Counted from the stretch's first letter, positions 53,981 through 63,466 are shown. The stretch: 64,000 bases of DNA from Pedobacter hartonius (GCF_900107535.1 NZ_FNRA01000003.1:1-64000), one strand, 5' to 3'. The notes: a model not told the origin generated them from the letters alone. Numbers and translations: made by a program.

Positions 53981-54433
53981 TCAGTGAATAATAAATCTTA
54001 AAATAACCTGCAGTACTATATTTGCATACACCCCTGCAAGTATATCATCGAACATCACTCCCCATCCGCCCGGCAAATCTTCCAGCCTCCGGATAAAAAG
54101 TGGTTTTAAAATATCAAAAAAACGAAATAATATTAAACCCAGAAGAATGTTCAGTGGCGTAACGGGAACCCATAACAACGTGATGCACATCCCCGCTACC
54201 TCATCGATCACTACCCTGTTATGGTCTTTACCCCATATAGCTTCCACCACATTTCCGGACCAGATGCCCAGGATGGTGATCAGGACAGTCGCGATCAATG
54301 CCGGTATAAAATTATGTCCATCAGGATGGGCAACATACCAAACCAGGCAGGTCACCGCAGCAGCAGCAGTGCCGGCACCTTTGCCGATGTAGCCAATGCC
54401 TAAGCTTGTGGATGTAATTTTATGAAAAAGCAT
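53981..54433 (-). CDS. PgpA-type lipid phosphatase, candidate PI-phosphate phosphatase
   Basis: This 150-residue membrane phosphatase shows the PgpA motifs KDHNRVVIDEVAGM, FRFFDILKP and GGWGVMFDDILAGVYAN. PgpA dephosphorylates phosphatidylglycerophosphate; in the Bacteroides inositol-lipid cluster a PgpA homologue instead makes PI from PI-phosphate. The pairing with a CDP-alcohol transferase and an AUR1-like enzyme favours the second role here. The ATG at 54433 is two bases from a small upstream ORF. Confidence 0.9.
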   Translation of the reverse strand: MLFHKITSTSLGIGYIGKGAGTAAAAVTCLVWYVAHPDGHNFIPALIATVLITILGIWSGNVVEAIWGKDHNRVVIDEVAGMCITLLWVPVTPLNILLGLILFRFFDILKPLFIRRLEDLPGGWGVMFDDILAGVYANIVLQVILRFIIH

Positions 54434-54435
54434 TT

Positions 54436-54744
54436 CTATTCTTTTAATTTATTCAGTTCGGGTAAATGGGCATAACTATAACTATCAGACAGGGCATTCT
54501 GCCTGTTTGTTAGATCTAAAAATAAAACTCTAATGATATTGATTACAGAATACACAAGCGAATGTTCTTCAATTGTGAGGGCAGAAATTATGGCTAATGC
54601 AAGATTCCGAATGTATCCTGCATTAGCCATGTTGTTCTTATTTTTTTTTCTGGTTGTACCAGAAGCGGGTTGAACAATACTTCCCTGGCTTACTGCCTCT
54701 CCGGCGAAAGCACCTGCTCCGGTTATCAACGCGCTATTCTTCAT
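54436..54744 (-). CDS. Doubtful small ORF between SPT and the PgpA-type gene
   Basis: A 102-residue frame fills most of the 357-bp gap. It has a weakly hydrophobic middle (IRNLALAIISAL and INIIRVLFLDL) and ends two bases before the next start, a spacing typical of a translated gene. An internal ATG starts a shorter form MANAGYIRNLA. However, the composition is odd, no family is recognised, and a strong hairpin (54592-54628) lies within it. It may be a leader or structured spacer. It is not a myo-inositol-phosphate synthase. Confidence 0.3.
   Translation of the reverse strand: MKNSALITGAGAFAGEAVSQGSIVQPASGTTRKKNKNNMANAGYIRNLALAIISALTIEEHSLVYSVINIIRVLFLDLTNRQNALSDSYSYAHLPELNKLKE
54592..54628. 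repeat. Strong hairpin inside the lipid operon
   Basis: Arms GGCTAATGCAAGAT (54592-54605) and ATCCTGCATTAGCC (54615-54628) pair at 13 of 14 positions with a nine-base loop. In the plus direction a T9 run follows about 12 bases later; in the operon's own (minus) direction no T-run follows. It could be an RNA-processing or attenuation element between the SPT and PgpA-type genes. Confidence 0.6.
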
Positions 54745-54790
54745 ATAAATGTTTCAATCACCATTGTGCCATCAACGGCAACTATGTGTA

Positions 54791-56014
<1,224 letters not shown>

Positions 56015-56124
56015 TTACTTCAGATAGATTCATAAGTTTATTTTATTCATATACAAATTGATACTAAAAATACCGCAATGAAACATGATCTAATATATTA
56101 AAAATATGTTAATTTTAAGATAGA

Positions 56125-56169
56125 CAAAAGTAAATTATTCTTAGACCATAACCGTATTTTAGTCTATAA
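56125..56169 (-). promoter_or_regulatory. Candidate promoter -7 and TetR operator of the SPT operon
   Basis: CAAAAGTA at 56125-56132 reads TACTTTTG on the minus strand, an exact TAnnTTTG match, 129 bases before the SPT start. Directly upstream in the promoter spacer lies TTAGACC (56141-56147), 13 bases, then AGTCTATAA (56161-56169), an imperfect inverted repeat. The same motif with the same spacing occurs at the TetR promoter (56901-56927). A clear -33 TTTG is not seen. Confidence 0.5.
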
Positions 56170-56269
56170 TATTATTGTCAAATAATCACATTAACGTTTT
56201 TTTTTGTTTTTTTAACCGGTATTAATTATTATATTTTGGTAAATATAACTCTCGATACGGATTATTTTT

Positions 56270-56881
56270 CTATTCGGTTTTCTTCTTTAAAATATCATTT
56301 CCTATACCAGCTATCAGCATATCTATCATCTCATCAAAATATTCGTTCGTTTGTATCTCAGACAACTCCACAGATAAAGGAAAGTGAAGCCCTCTGAATG
56401 CAGTTACCATTACAAACGACATTTTATTCATCCGGTCCGTTGACATTTCTTTAAATTCTCCTGATTGCGAACCGCCTAAAAGGATTTCCCTGATCATATC
56501 GATCTGAATCTGTTCATATCTCGACTTGATCCAGATGAGCATTCTCATACTTGCCAGAAGGTCATCAAAAAGAACCTCCCTGAAACTGTGAAAACCAATG
56601 ATAGACGTAATCTGTGCCTGCAAAAAAGCTTTCAATTTTTCTTTTGCAGTCAGTGAAGCGTTCACAGCTTCCCGTATACGCTTCACTACATTTTTCATTT
56701 CATCTTCAACAACAGCCTCGAAGATCTCATTTTTGCTTGGAAAATAATAATAAAGCGTACTCTTTCCTTTACCAGCAGCTGTAGCTATTTCCTCCATGGT
56801 TGTTTTTTTCAGACCATGTTTACCAAATAACTTCTTTGCTCCAGATAATATCTCCTCTATTACAATCTCATCCTTTTCCAT
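56270..56881 (-). CDS. TetR/AcrR-family transcriptional repressor
   Basis: This 203-residue regulator has an N-terminal helix-turn-helix at about residues 8-54 (GAKKLFGKHGLKKTTMEEIA, AAGKGKSTLYYYFPSKNEIF) and a helical ligand-binding domain. It is on the same strand as, and directly before, the SPT operon. Its promoter (TTG, 19 bases, TACTTTTG) overlaps an inverted motif repeated in the SPT leader. The likely role is ligand-controlled repression of itself and the lipid operon; a fatty acyl or sphingoid ligand is a guess. Confidence 0.94.
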   Translation of the reverse strand: MEKDEIVIEEILSGAKKLFGKHGLKKTTMEEIATAAGKGKSTLYYYFPSKNEIFEAVVEDEMKNVVKRIREAVNASLTAKEKLKAFLQAQITSIIGFHSFREVLFDDLLASMRMLIWIKSRYEQIQIDMIREILLGGSQSGEFKEMSTDRMNKMSFVMVTAFRGLHFPLSVELSEIQTNEYFDEMIDMLIAGIGNDILKKKTE

Positions 56882-56900
56882 TCACCAACATAATAAATCA

Positions 56901-56954
56901 TTAGACCGAAATTCAATTATGGTCCAAAAGTATTATAATTTTTTAATTCAACAA
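56901..56954 (-). promoter_or_regulatory. Promoter and candidate operator of the TetR gene
   Basis: On the minus strand, TTG (plus 56952-56954), 19 bases, TACTTTTG (56925-56932) is a good -33/-7 promoter. Overlapping the -7 element is the inverted pair TTAGACC (56901-56907) and GGTCCAA (56921-56927), half-sites matching at six of seven positions. A repressor bound here would block transcription of its own gene. Confidence 0.6.
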
Positions 56955-57062
56955 CTTCTAACTATATAATGCGACATTCAGATGATACTATGTTAAGTTA
57001 ATATGAATAGGTGCTATAGCCAAAAATCAGTCTGGAATACCATAAAATGAAACATTTTATAC

Positions 57063-57404
57063 TCAATCCTGTTTCATTCGCCGGTCATCTTTGTCATACA
57101 GATCGATTAATTTCCCCTGCAAACGGATCACGCTTGATTCCAGTTCCAGAACACGGGATCTGAGCCGTTCAATCTCTCCCTCCTGTTCACTTTTCTCCTC
57201 TTCACCTGTGTTCAATAGCTGCCTGATGTCTATTTCGTGGACACTTGCAATCTGATGTATCCTGCTGAAATTGGGATCCGTGATGCCAGTTTCGAGTTTA
57301 GAATAAGCCGGAATGGAGATATCCAGTAACTCCGCCATGGCCATTTGGTTAAGGCCTTTTTTCTGACGGAGGATTTTAAATTTTTGTCCAAGTGTTTTCA
57401 TCAT
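57063..57404 (-). CDS. XRE-family helix-turn-helix regulator with coiled-coil tail
   Basis: The ATG at 57404 gives 113 residues; the frame extends to 57446 without family support. The HTH domain covers about residues 5-60 (LGQKFKILRQKKGLNQMAMA, ELLDISIPAYSKLETGITDP). The C-terminal 40 residues form a heptad-like coiled coil (EGEIERLRSRVLELESSVIR). Small XRE proteins of this type are common in Sphingobacteriaceae. It is a single gene; targets are unknown. Confidence 0.88.
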   Translation of the reverse strand: MMKTLGQKFKILRQKKGLNQMAMAELLDISIPAYSKLETGITDPNFSRIHQIASVHEIDIRQLLNTGEEEKSEQEGEIERLRSRVLELESSVIRLQGKLIDLYDKDDRRMKQD

Positions 57405-57733
57405 AAAATATTTAATTGGGTGTTTGTTCGAAAATAAAAATAGCAATAAATTAACATAAATATTACAAAAAGAAATTGAAATTTATTGCAATAATATTGG
57501 GATTATTTCTATAACCATTAAACAACCACAAATTTTATCCGCAGAAAATATTTTGCCTGGTATATTCACTGCAGGATACCGGAAACATAAAACATTTTAG
57601 CATTACCAAAAGAAGGAAATAGCCTCTGGAGCCGTCGGCTCTGGCTGTTCAGAAAGAATTTCAGGGATGAAATAAAAATTTGGAAACAAGCCGCTCTATT
57701 ATCTGGAACGGCAGACAAAAATCATACAGCGGT
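57405..57733. other. 329-bp intergenic region
   Basis: AT-rich, no gene seen. A GAGCC/GGCTC hairpin (57629-57633 with 57637-57641, extended by G-U pairs) lies about 90 bases after the barrel gene's stop and might end that transcript. The right half of the region near 57447 should hold the XRE promoter, but no consensus match is found. Confidence 0.4.
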
Positions 57734-59122
57734 TTAGAAAGAAAGCTGAAATTTCACACCGCTGTTCATCAGATTAAGGTCCTGACCGGAAAGTTTTCCG
57801 ATAGGAACTTTAATAAAAGGCTCGATCTGGATGTTGTATTGTTTAAAGATATTCTGGCGGCGCCCGATAGAAAAGTTAAAAAATCCGAGATAACTATTGC
57901 CCTTTAACGGCTGATCGGGAACAGACTCATCCACCTCCTGGGTCTCTAAAGTTCTTAAGACAATATTCTGCCCGGTTGCGGGGTCAGTTGCAGTTCTGCT
58001 GACCGATTGTACCTGTGAATAGGTATTGTTTCTTCTTTCGCTGAGTACATTAAAATAGGATACCCCCGCGCTGGTATAATAATGTTTATTCATCTTGTAT
58101 ACGAGTCCAAGAGGTATGTCTATCGCTTTCAGCGTGGCATCAACTGACCGCAGCTGCCTTGAGGCTGCTGCAGAACTAAATGAATAATTAGCTTCGGAGG
58201 CATTCGGACTGGCCTGGGCAGCACCCCCGCCGGAAGCAGCTCCCGGAGTATTTTCGCCGGAACCCAACTGCAGGAGAGAAATTCCGGAACTTAATGAAAA
58301 TTTATTCGAAATCCGGTAGGCTGTTACCAGCCCGCCACCGAAATTCACATTCGTGCGTGTGGCAGTGGGCATCACCTGAACACCAAAGTCCCATTTTGAA
58401 CCTGATTCCTTTTTCACTTCCTTAGTACCGGCCTTTCTGGTTTCCGCAAGCATAAATTCAGCTGTACTTATCTTCCTTTTCTCAGGAATAGTTACGGTAT
58501 CCTTTTTCGCGCTCTGCTGAACCGGCTGTGCCGGTAGAGAAGTATTAACATTAACCTGGGTCACAGCCTGATCTTTTGCCTGTGTAAGGGCATGATCTTT
58601 TATCTGAATCCCAGACGGCTCTCCCGGAGGTGCCGAAACCTTGTTCCTGTCTGCCATAACGGCGCCTGCCGGCACTCTATCTGCCGCCTGCCCAGCTCCC
58701 CTTTGAGCATACAAGCTTCCTTTATTTAATATTTTGCCTGAATGCCCTGCTGTTCCTGCGGGAATTACTGTTTCAACAGGAATTACTGATCCTGCTGTCG
58801 TATGTTTAACCTGCGCTGCAGCTTTATCTTTTTCAATTGCTCCATTTACCTTAACGGGATCATGAGGTACGGAAACAGCAGGTTTGTTTTTTGCTACCGG
58901 TGTTCCAGCAGCTTTCTTTTCATTCAGGTCCTTCAGATTGAACAATACTACGGAAACGATCAGGAACAATACAGCAGCAACTTTAATCCACTGAGAAAAA
59001 AACGGGTACTTTTTCTTTTGATGTTGCTGAAAAGCTTCCCATTCTCCCGGAACATAGGATTCCTCATAATCTTCGAAAAGATCAGCTATCTCCTTTATCA
59101 ATTCTTTATTAGATTGTTCCAT
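57734..59122 (-). CDS. Dual-membrane protein: anti-sigma-like N-terminus, inner-membrane helix, periplasmic linker, outer-membrane barrel
   Basis: The 462-residue protein has an N-terminal acidic cytoplasmic segment (residues 1-42, LFEDYEESYVPGEWEAFQ) of the kind found in anti-sigma factors. One helix follows at about 43-62 (QWIKVAAVLFLIVSVVLFNL). A low-complexity periplasmic linker rich in Ala, Pro, Lys and Thr runs to about 245. The C-terminal domain (about 250-462) alternates like an outer-membrane barrel and ends in Phe. This is the layout of the dual membrane-spanning anti-sigma (Dma) proteins described in Bacteroides thetaiotaomicron. Its start overlaps the sigma gene by 14 bases, which supports partnership. 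It would let outer-membrane state control the sigma factor directly. Confidence 0.85.
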   Translation of the reverse strand: MEQSNKELIKEIADLFEDYEESYVPGEWEAFQQHQKKKYPFFSQWIKVAAVLFLIVSVVLFNLKDLNEKKAAGTPVAKNKPAVSVPHDPVKVNGAIEKDKAAAQVKHTTAGSVIPVETVIPAGTAGHSGKILNKGSLYAQRGAGQAADRVPAGAVMADRNKVSAPPGEPSGIQIKDHALTQAKDQAVTQVNVNTSLPAQPVQQSAKKDTVTIPEKRKISTAEFMLAETRKAGTKEVKKESGSKWDFGVQVMPTATRTNVNFGGGLVTAYRISNKFSLSSGISLLQLGSGENTPGAASGGGAAQASPNASEANYSFSSAAASRQLRSVDATLKAIDIPLGLVYKMNKHYYTSAGVSYFNVLSERRNNTYSQVQSVSRTATDPATGQNIVLRTLETQEVDESVPDQPLKGNSYLGFFNFSIGRRQNIFKQYNIQIEPFIKVPIGKLSGQDLNLMNSGVKFQLSF

Positions 59123-59669
59123 CTGTAATTTTAATACTTTTTTTATAGAGGTCTCTTAATTTCTGTTTTGCCCTGGTGAGATACGTCCGGCTGGAGCTGA
59201 CTGGTATATTTAGCATGGAGGCGATGTCATCATGACTGAACCCTTCGATCTCATACAGGTTAAAAACCGCCCGGTGAAGGTCGGGAAGTTCATTCAGCAG
59301 CTTTAGTATATCGTCTACAAATAACTTTTGCTCCACATCCACATGGCCTGTTTCTACCTCATCATATTCATCAACATAGGTCAGCGCAGTTTTATTTGCC
59401 CGTATCTTATCCAGTGCTGTACGCACGGTAATGGTTGAAAGCCACGATTTAAATGTTTTCTGAAATTCCAGGAGATCACCGCCATGCCTGAAATCGTACA
59501 TTGTTTTGAACGCTTTCATAAAACTATCATTCACCACTTCCCTCGCTATATTACGGTCTTTGAAATAACGGGTTGATATCCCCATCAGATAGCCCCAGTA
59601 ATGCACATAGATACGTTCTTGTATGCGCTCATCGCGCACACTCAGACCCGCAATGATCTCCCGGAACAT
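59109..59669 (-). CDS. ECF sigma factor partnered with the dual-membrane protein
   Basis: The protein has 186 residues from the ATG at 59669, or 192 from a GTG at 59687. Region 2 is at about 15-75 (YFKDRNIAREVVNDSFMKAF) and region 4 at about 125-180 (LPDLHRAVFNLYEIEGFSHDDIASMLNIP with SSSRTYLTRAKQKLRDL). The 14-base overlap with the next gene indicates translational coupling to its regulator. An 11-bp motif in its promoter region is repeated in front of the divergent DUF4397 gene. Confidence 0.93.
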   Translation of the reverse strand: MFREIIAGLSVRDERIQERIYVHYWGYLMGISTRYFKDRNIAREVVNDSFMKAFKTMYDFRHGGDLLEFQKTFKSWLSTITVRTALDKIRANKTALTYVDEYDEVETGHVDVEQKLFVDDILKLLNELPDLHRAVFNLYEIEGFSHDDIASMLNIPVSSSRTYLTRAKQKLRDLYKKSIKITDGTI

Positions 59670-59776
59670 TGTATCTTTTTTATCCACGCTACGCTAAACC
59701 TGCCTTTTCAGTCAATATATCTAATTTTTACCTTGCGTTGAACGCAGCATTTATCGGTTAAACGTATCCCGTTGCT

Positions 59777-59830
59777 ATAACGCTACAACCTAAGTTTTAT
59801 CAAAAATAATAAAAAACGATGTAGCGTTAT
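59777..59830. promoter_or_regulatory. Divergent pair of TGTAGCGTTAT motifs between sigma and DUF4397 genes
   Basis: TGTAGCGTTAT occurs at 59820-59830 on the plus strand and at 59787-59777 on the minus strand, a perfect 11-bp inverted repeat 32 bases apart. The match goes on as (A)GCAA in both directions. The motif faces the DUF4397 gene 56 bases before its ATG and faces the sigma gene about 107 bases before its ATG. It could be the promoter element read by this ECF sigma factor. Confidence 0.5.
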
Positions 59831-59886
59831 GCAAATAACTCCCGTTTTAACCTCAAAAACATATTATAAAATTAAACAGTTTAAAC

Positions 59887-60624
59887 ATGAAATTAAATCC
59901 TACCCTCTTTTCAAAAAAAACGGGAAGATCTTCCATTCTTATAGCAATGTTACCTGCAGCTATTTTTTTCAGCTCATGCTCGAATCATGATGACAATGTA
60001 GCTGTTCCGAATCAGGCCGCCTTTTCTGTGACCAATGCTTCCCCAACCAAAACACCGCTGGATTTTTATCTTGATAACCAGAAAGTAACTACCAGGGGCA
60101 CCTTACCAACCGGAAGTAACACCGGCTATTTTCTTGCAGTATCAGGAACAAGAACAGGAGTAGTAACTGCTTCGGGATCTACAACTAGCCTCCATACTGA
60201 AAAACTGAAACTGGAAACAGACCGCTTCCATACTATTTTTATCATCAATTCAGCAGATACCCTGTCGTTCCTGAATCTCACAGATAATTTCAATAACCCG
60301 CAGCAGGGTAAAGCGCTGATCCGCTTCGTTAACCTTTCTCCTGATTCCCCGATTTACAGCCTGGAATATGAAGGAGATACGACTGCATTTACCAATAAGG
60401 CATACAAGGATTTTACTGCATTTAAAAGTGTAACTGCAAAAACAGGCATTAATCTGAATTTAAGGAACACGGCGACGAATGCAATTGTAGCTACACTGCC
60501 CAATGTTGAGTTGAAAAATCAGCAAATCTACACTGTATGGGCGAAAGGCCTCGTTGCGGCCGCTCCTACTGACACCCTTCAACGAATAGGCATTAAGATT
60601 ACCAGGCTGGTTCAAAATTTCTAA
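59887..60624 (+). CDS. DUF4397 lipoprotein
   Basis: This 245-residue exported lipoprotein has a signal ending FFSSCSN (Cys31). The mature part is a DUF4397 beta-sandwich (RFVNLSPDSPIYSLEYEGDT, KDFTAFKSVTAKTGINLNLR, NQQIYTVWAKG) preceded by a related repeat (VTNASPTKTPLDFYLDNQKV). The function of the family is unknown; members are surface or periplasmic. It is divergent from the sigma/anti-sigma pair and shares a promoter-region motif with it, so it may be a regulon member. A strong terminator follows. Confidence 0.9.
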   Translation: MKLNPTLFSKKTGRSSILIAMLPAAIFFSSCSNHDDNVAVPNQAAFSVTNASPTKTPLDFYLDNQKVTTRGTLPTGSNTGYFLAVSGTRTGVVTASGSTTSLHTEKLKLETDRFHTIFIINSADTLSFLNLTDNFNNPQQGKALIRFVNLSPDSPIYSLEYEGDTTAFTNKAYKDFTAFKSVTAKTGINLNLRNTATNAIVATLPNVELKNQQIYTVWAKGLVAAAPTDTLQRIGIKITRLVQNF

Positions 60625-60667
60625 TCAACCCGGTATAACTGTTAATACCCTTTATTTCCTATCACCC

Positions 60668-60705
60668 GAACCATCTGAATTGTGCTTTCAGGTGGTTCTT
60701 TTTTT
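60668..60705 (+). terminator. Intrinsic terminator of the DUF4397 gene
   Basis: Arms GAACCATCTGAA (60668-60679) and TTCAGGTGGTTC (60687-60698) pair at 11 positions plus one G-U, followed by T7. The T-run overlaps the stop codon of the convergent small membrane protein. Confidence 0.85.
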
Positions 60706-60913
60706 ATCTGCTGCCCTGCTTTAAGATAAATGCGCCGAGCATAACAGAAACCACAATGCCGGAGATGCCGGGGAAAAGAATAAAAAGATAAAGTATACCG
60801 CTGACCGCGATCACAGCCAGCACAAATAATAAGCCCTTAAGAGGCGTTTCCATTTTAAATGCAGCTATAAGGGTAAATAAATAGAAGGTTGCAGCGAGTA
60901 TTTCTAAGAACAT
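60704..60913 (-). CDS. Small hydrophobic membrane protein, 69 residues
   Basis: A 69-residue frame with two to three helices (EILAATFYLFTLIAAF, GLLFVLAVIAVSGILYLFIL, GIVVSVMLGAFIL) and a basic end. The positive charges and helix lengths look like a genuine small membrane protein. No family is recognised. It lies 89 bases after the next plus-side feature boundary and is not in an obvious operon with GH125, which ends upstream of it on the same strand at 61003. Confidence 0.45.
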   Translation of the reverse strand: MFLEILAATFYLFTLIAAFKMETPLKGLLFVLAVIAVSGILYLFILFPGISGIVVSVMLGAFILKQGSR

Positions 60914-61002
60914 GCTGCAAATATGATGATCCTAATGTTAATTTAATGTTAAGCCATATTCATAATTTCATTCCTGTGACAATCACTGAAATATTCCTGC
61001 TT

Positions 61003-62421
61003 TCAGGTCAGCAGGTTAGGGTGTTCCTGGTACGTTTTCCATAGAAATTCCGCAAACAGGGAATTTACCCATGGAAACGAAGCCCTGGTATATTGTTTAG
61101 GATTGTCAACATGGAAAGATTCATGCATAAATCCGGTATCACCATGGCTTTTCTGCAACATAGTCAAACACTGTTTGATCTCGTCTTCGTCAGTACTGGT
61201 CAATCCCCTGGCTATAATGCTCATTGGCCACACCATATTTTTCCCAATATGCGGGCCACCTATCCCTTCTGCCATCTTACCCTTGTAAAAAAATGGATTA
61301 TCAGCGGAGAGTACCATTTTCCTGGTATTCAGGTACACAGGGTCGCCCATGGATACCGCCCCCAGATATGGAAGCGCCAGAAGGCCGGGGATACTTGCAT
61401 CGTCCATCAGGCTGTAACTCCCCAGTCCATTGATTTCATAGGCAAATATTTTACCATGGGTTTCATGCTCAATGATTGCATATTTCTGCAATGCCTGCCT
61501 TACTTCCATGGCCAGTGCATCCATCTCATCCGCTACTTTTGCATCAGCCTTAATTACCCTGAAGAGCTCAGCGGCCTGCCGTAAGCTGACCACAGCGAAA
61601 AAATTCGAAGGTATTAAAAATGAAAATATGGTTGCATCCTCACCAGGCCTGAAAGCAGAACAGATCAGCCCTACCGGCTTTACCGGATACCCAAAGCCCT
61701 GCAGAGCCAGACTATCTGTAGCCCAGGCGGTAGCCCTTTGAAAATGATATGGACCATCATTATCTTTACGCTGCTGTTCTTTAAAGGTCTTAAGCACCGT
61801 TTTCATGGCTTCCTGCCAGTTGGCATCGAAATGACTGGTATCCTTTGTCTGCTGCCAGTACCGGTACGCCAATCGGATCGGATAACAAAGGGAATCGATT
61901 TCCCACTTACGCTCATGAACACCGGGAAGCATATTGGTCAGGTCTTCTTTAAATTCCGAAGTTTTCGTCGGGTCATTAAAGAACGAACTTGCATAGGGGT
62001 CTTTCAGAATATATTTTGCCTGGCGGTTGATCACCCCGGCAACAAGATCTTTTAATACTTTATCTTTTCTTAAAAAAGGAAGGTATGACCATACCTGGGC
62101 CGAGCTGTCGCGCAGCCACATGGCATCCGCATCCCCGCTGCTGATAAAGGTGTCTGGCCTTCCTTCAAAATCAGTAAAGGTGACTGAAGTATCCAGTGTA
62201 TTGGGAAAACAATTATTAAATAACCAGGCAAATTCTTTGTTTTTCACTTTTGAAGTAAACTCATTGATCACATTTTCTACCACCTTACTGTTAAAACGGC
62301 GTAAGGCCGGTACTCTTCTTACCAGGGGAAAATCAGGTTCCGCGGCGAATGATAACATTTTCCCTGAGAATAAAGCGGCAGTTAAAAGTCCTGCCTTCTG
62401 TACAAAAGATCTTCTTTCCAT
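61003..62421 (-). CDS. Glycoside hydrolase family 125 exo-alpha-1,6-mannosidase
   Basis: This 472-residue protein has an N-terminal Tat-like or Sec signal (ERRSFVQKAGLLTAALFSG). The GH125 (DUF1237) fold patterns are WLRDSSAQVWSYLPF, YHFQRATAWATDSLA, AFRPGEDATIFSFLIPSN and HESFHVDNP. The family removes non-reducing alpha-1,6-mannose by an inverting, metal-independent mechanism. Asp in the RPGEDA segment and Glu in HESF are the likely catalytic acids. It probably acts in the periplasm on mannan fragments. It follows the SMP-30 gene by 90 bases and probably shares its promoter. Confidence 0.92.
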   Translation of the reverse strand: MERRSFVQKAGLLTAALFSGKMLSFAAEPDFPLVRRVPALRRFNSKVVENVINEFTSKVKNKEFAWLFNNCFPNTLDTSVTFTDFEGRPDTFISSGDADAMWLRDSSAQVWSYLPFLRKDKVLKDLVAGVINRQAKYILKDPYASSFFNDPTKTSEFKEDLTNMLPGVHERKWEIDSLCYPIRLAYRYWQQTKDTSHFDANWQEAMKTVLKTFKEQQRKDNDGPYHFQRATAWATDSLALQGFGYPVKPVGLICSAFRPGEDATIFSFLIPSNFFAVVSLRQAAELFRVIKADAKVADEMDALAMEVRQALQKYAIIEHETHGKIFAYEINGLGSYSLMDDASIPGLLALPYLGAVSMGDPVYLNTRKMVLSADNPFFYKGKMAEGIGGPHIGKNMVWPMSIIARGLTSTDEDEIKQCLTMLQKSHGDTGFMHESFHVDNPKQYTRASFPWVNSLFAEFLWKTYQEHPNLLT

Positions 62422-62511
62422 GAATTATATATAAAATGATTCTAATGCAAGGAGCATTAAAAGGTCTTTCAAATATGATATAAATTTTCAAACTTAACCT
62501 GCTGCATCAAA

Positions 62512-63420
62512 TCATTCTACTCCCGCTACTTGCATGGGGATGGTATAAATAGCAGTAGAGGCCGTGATAAACAGATCGGTACGATTTTTACCACCAAAAC
62601 ATACATTTGCCGTCCATGGTTCTTTTACCTCTATATGACCGATGAGTACGCCTGCGGGGCTATAGATAAAAACACCTTTGCCTGTCAGGTAAAAGTTGCC
62701 TTTGTTATCCATCGTCATGCCATCAGAGCCCTGTTCAATGATCAGCTTCTGCTCAGCGAGATCACCATTTTTTAAGATGGTGTAACGGTAAGTTTTATTC
62801 CGCTGGATATCGGCAACATACAAATATTTACCATCAGGTGTCCCCACAATACCGTTGGGCTTTGAGAGATCTTCCGCCACTATCCTGGCCTTTGCCTGTT
62901 TACCTGCGGGCAGATAATAAACTTTCTGACCTTCTATTTCCGGCTTTTGCCTTGTCCAGTAGTCGCGCTGGTAATATGGATCTGTAAAGTAAATCCCTCC
63001 CCTGCCGTCCAGCCAGAGGTCGTTCGGCCCGTTCAGTTTCTTTCCGTCCACATTTTCCAGCAGTACCTCCACTTTTCCGTTTCTGTCAACAGACCACATT
63101 TCATTGTTTTCATCGGCACAAGCGAGCAATTTCCCCTTACGGTCAAAGTAAAGTCCGTTGGCGCGTCCGGCTTTGTCTTTAAACAAAGAGAGTTTACCAT
63201 TAATATCATATTTCCAGATCTGATTATTGGGCTGATCCGTAAAATACACGTCACCCCCGGAGTTTACTGCAGGCCCTTCAGTAAAAGAAAACTGGCGGGA
63301 AATCAGCTTCAGGCTATCCTGGCTGAACAATTGGGCGCTGCTTTGAAAGGTGGTAATGCTCAATAACAGCGTCATAAGAAAAGGCAGTGACGACGTACGC
63401 TGGGGGTATAAATATTTCAT
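62512..63420 (-). CDS. Exported SMP-30/gluconolactonase-family protein
   Basis: This 302-residue six-bladed propeller has a signal peptide (SSLPFLMTLLLSITTFQSSA). Family patterns are FTEGPAVNSGGDVYFTD, KLNGPNDLWLDGRGGIYFTD, DLSKPNGIVGTPDGKYLYVA and EQGSDGMTMDNKGNFYLT, giving the conserved Glu, Asn and Asp metal ligands. Members hydrolyse sugar lactones. It sits upstream of GH125 on one likely transcript, suggesting a sugar-processing unit. Confidence 0.93.
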   Translation of the reverse strand: MKYLYPQRTSSLPFLMTLLLSITTFQSSAQLFSQDSLKLISRQFSFTEGPAVNSGGDVYFTDQPNNQIWKYDINGKLSLFKDKAGRANGLYFDRKGKLLACADENNEMWSVDRNGKVEVLLENVDGKKLNGPNDLWLDGRGGIYFTDPYYQRDYWTRQKPEIEGQKVYYLPAGKQAKARIVAEDLSKPNGIVGTPDGKYLYVADIQRNKTYRYTILKNGDLAEQKLIIEQGSDGMTMDNKGNFYLTGKGVFIYSPAGVLIGHIEVKEPWTANVCFGGKNRTDLFITASTAIYTIPMQVAGVE

Positions 63421-63436
63421 AGTTAAATTTATAGAA

Positions 63437-63466
63437 CAAAACTATAATATAACCCCAAAAATCAAA
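63437..63466 (-). promoter_or_regulatory. Promoter of the SMP-30/GH125 unit
   Basis: On the minus strand TTTG (plus 63463-63466), 18 bases, TAGTTTTG (plus 63437-63444) matches the Bacteroidota -33/-7 consensus. The transcript would start about 10 bases before the SMP-30 ATG. Confidence 0.55.

Noticed and set aside
54436..54744. Small ORF as a myo-inositol-phosphate synthase fragment
   Set aside because: Neither the NAD-binding motif nor any conserved synthase segment is visible.
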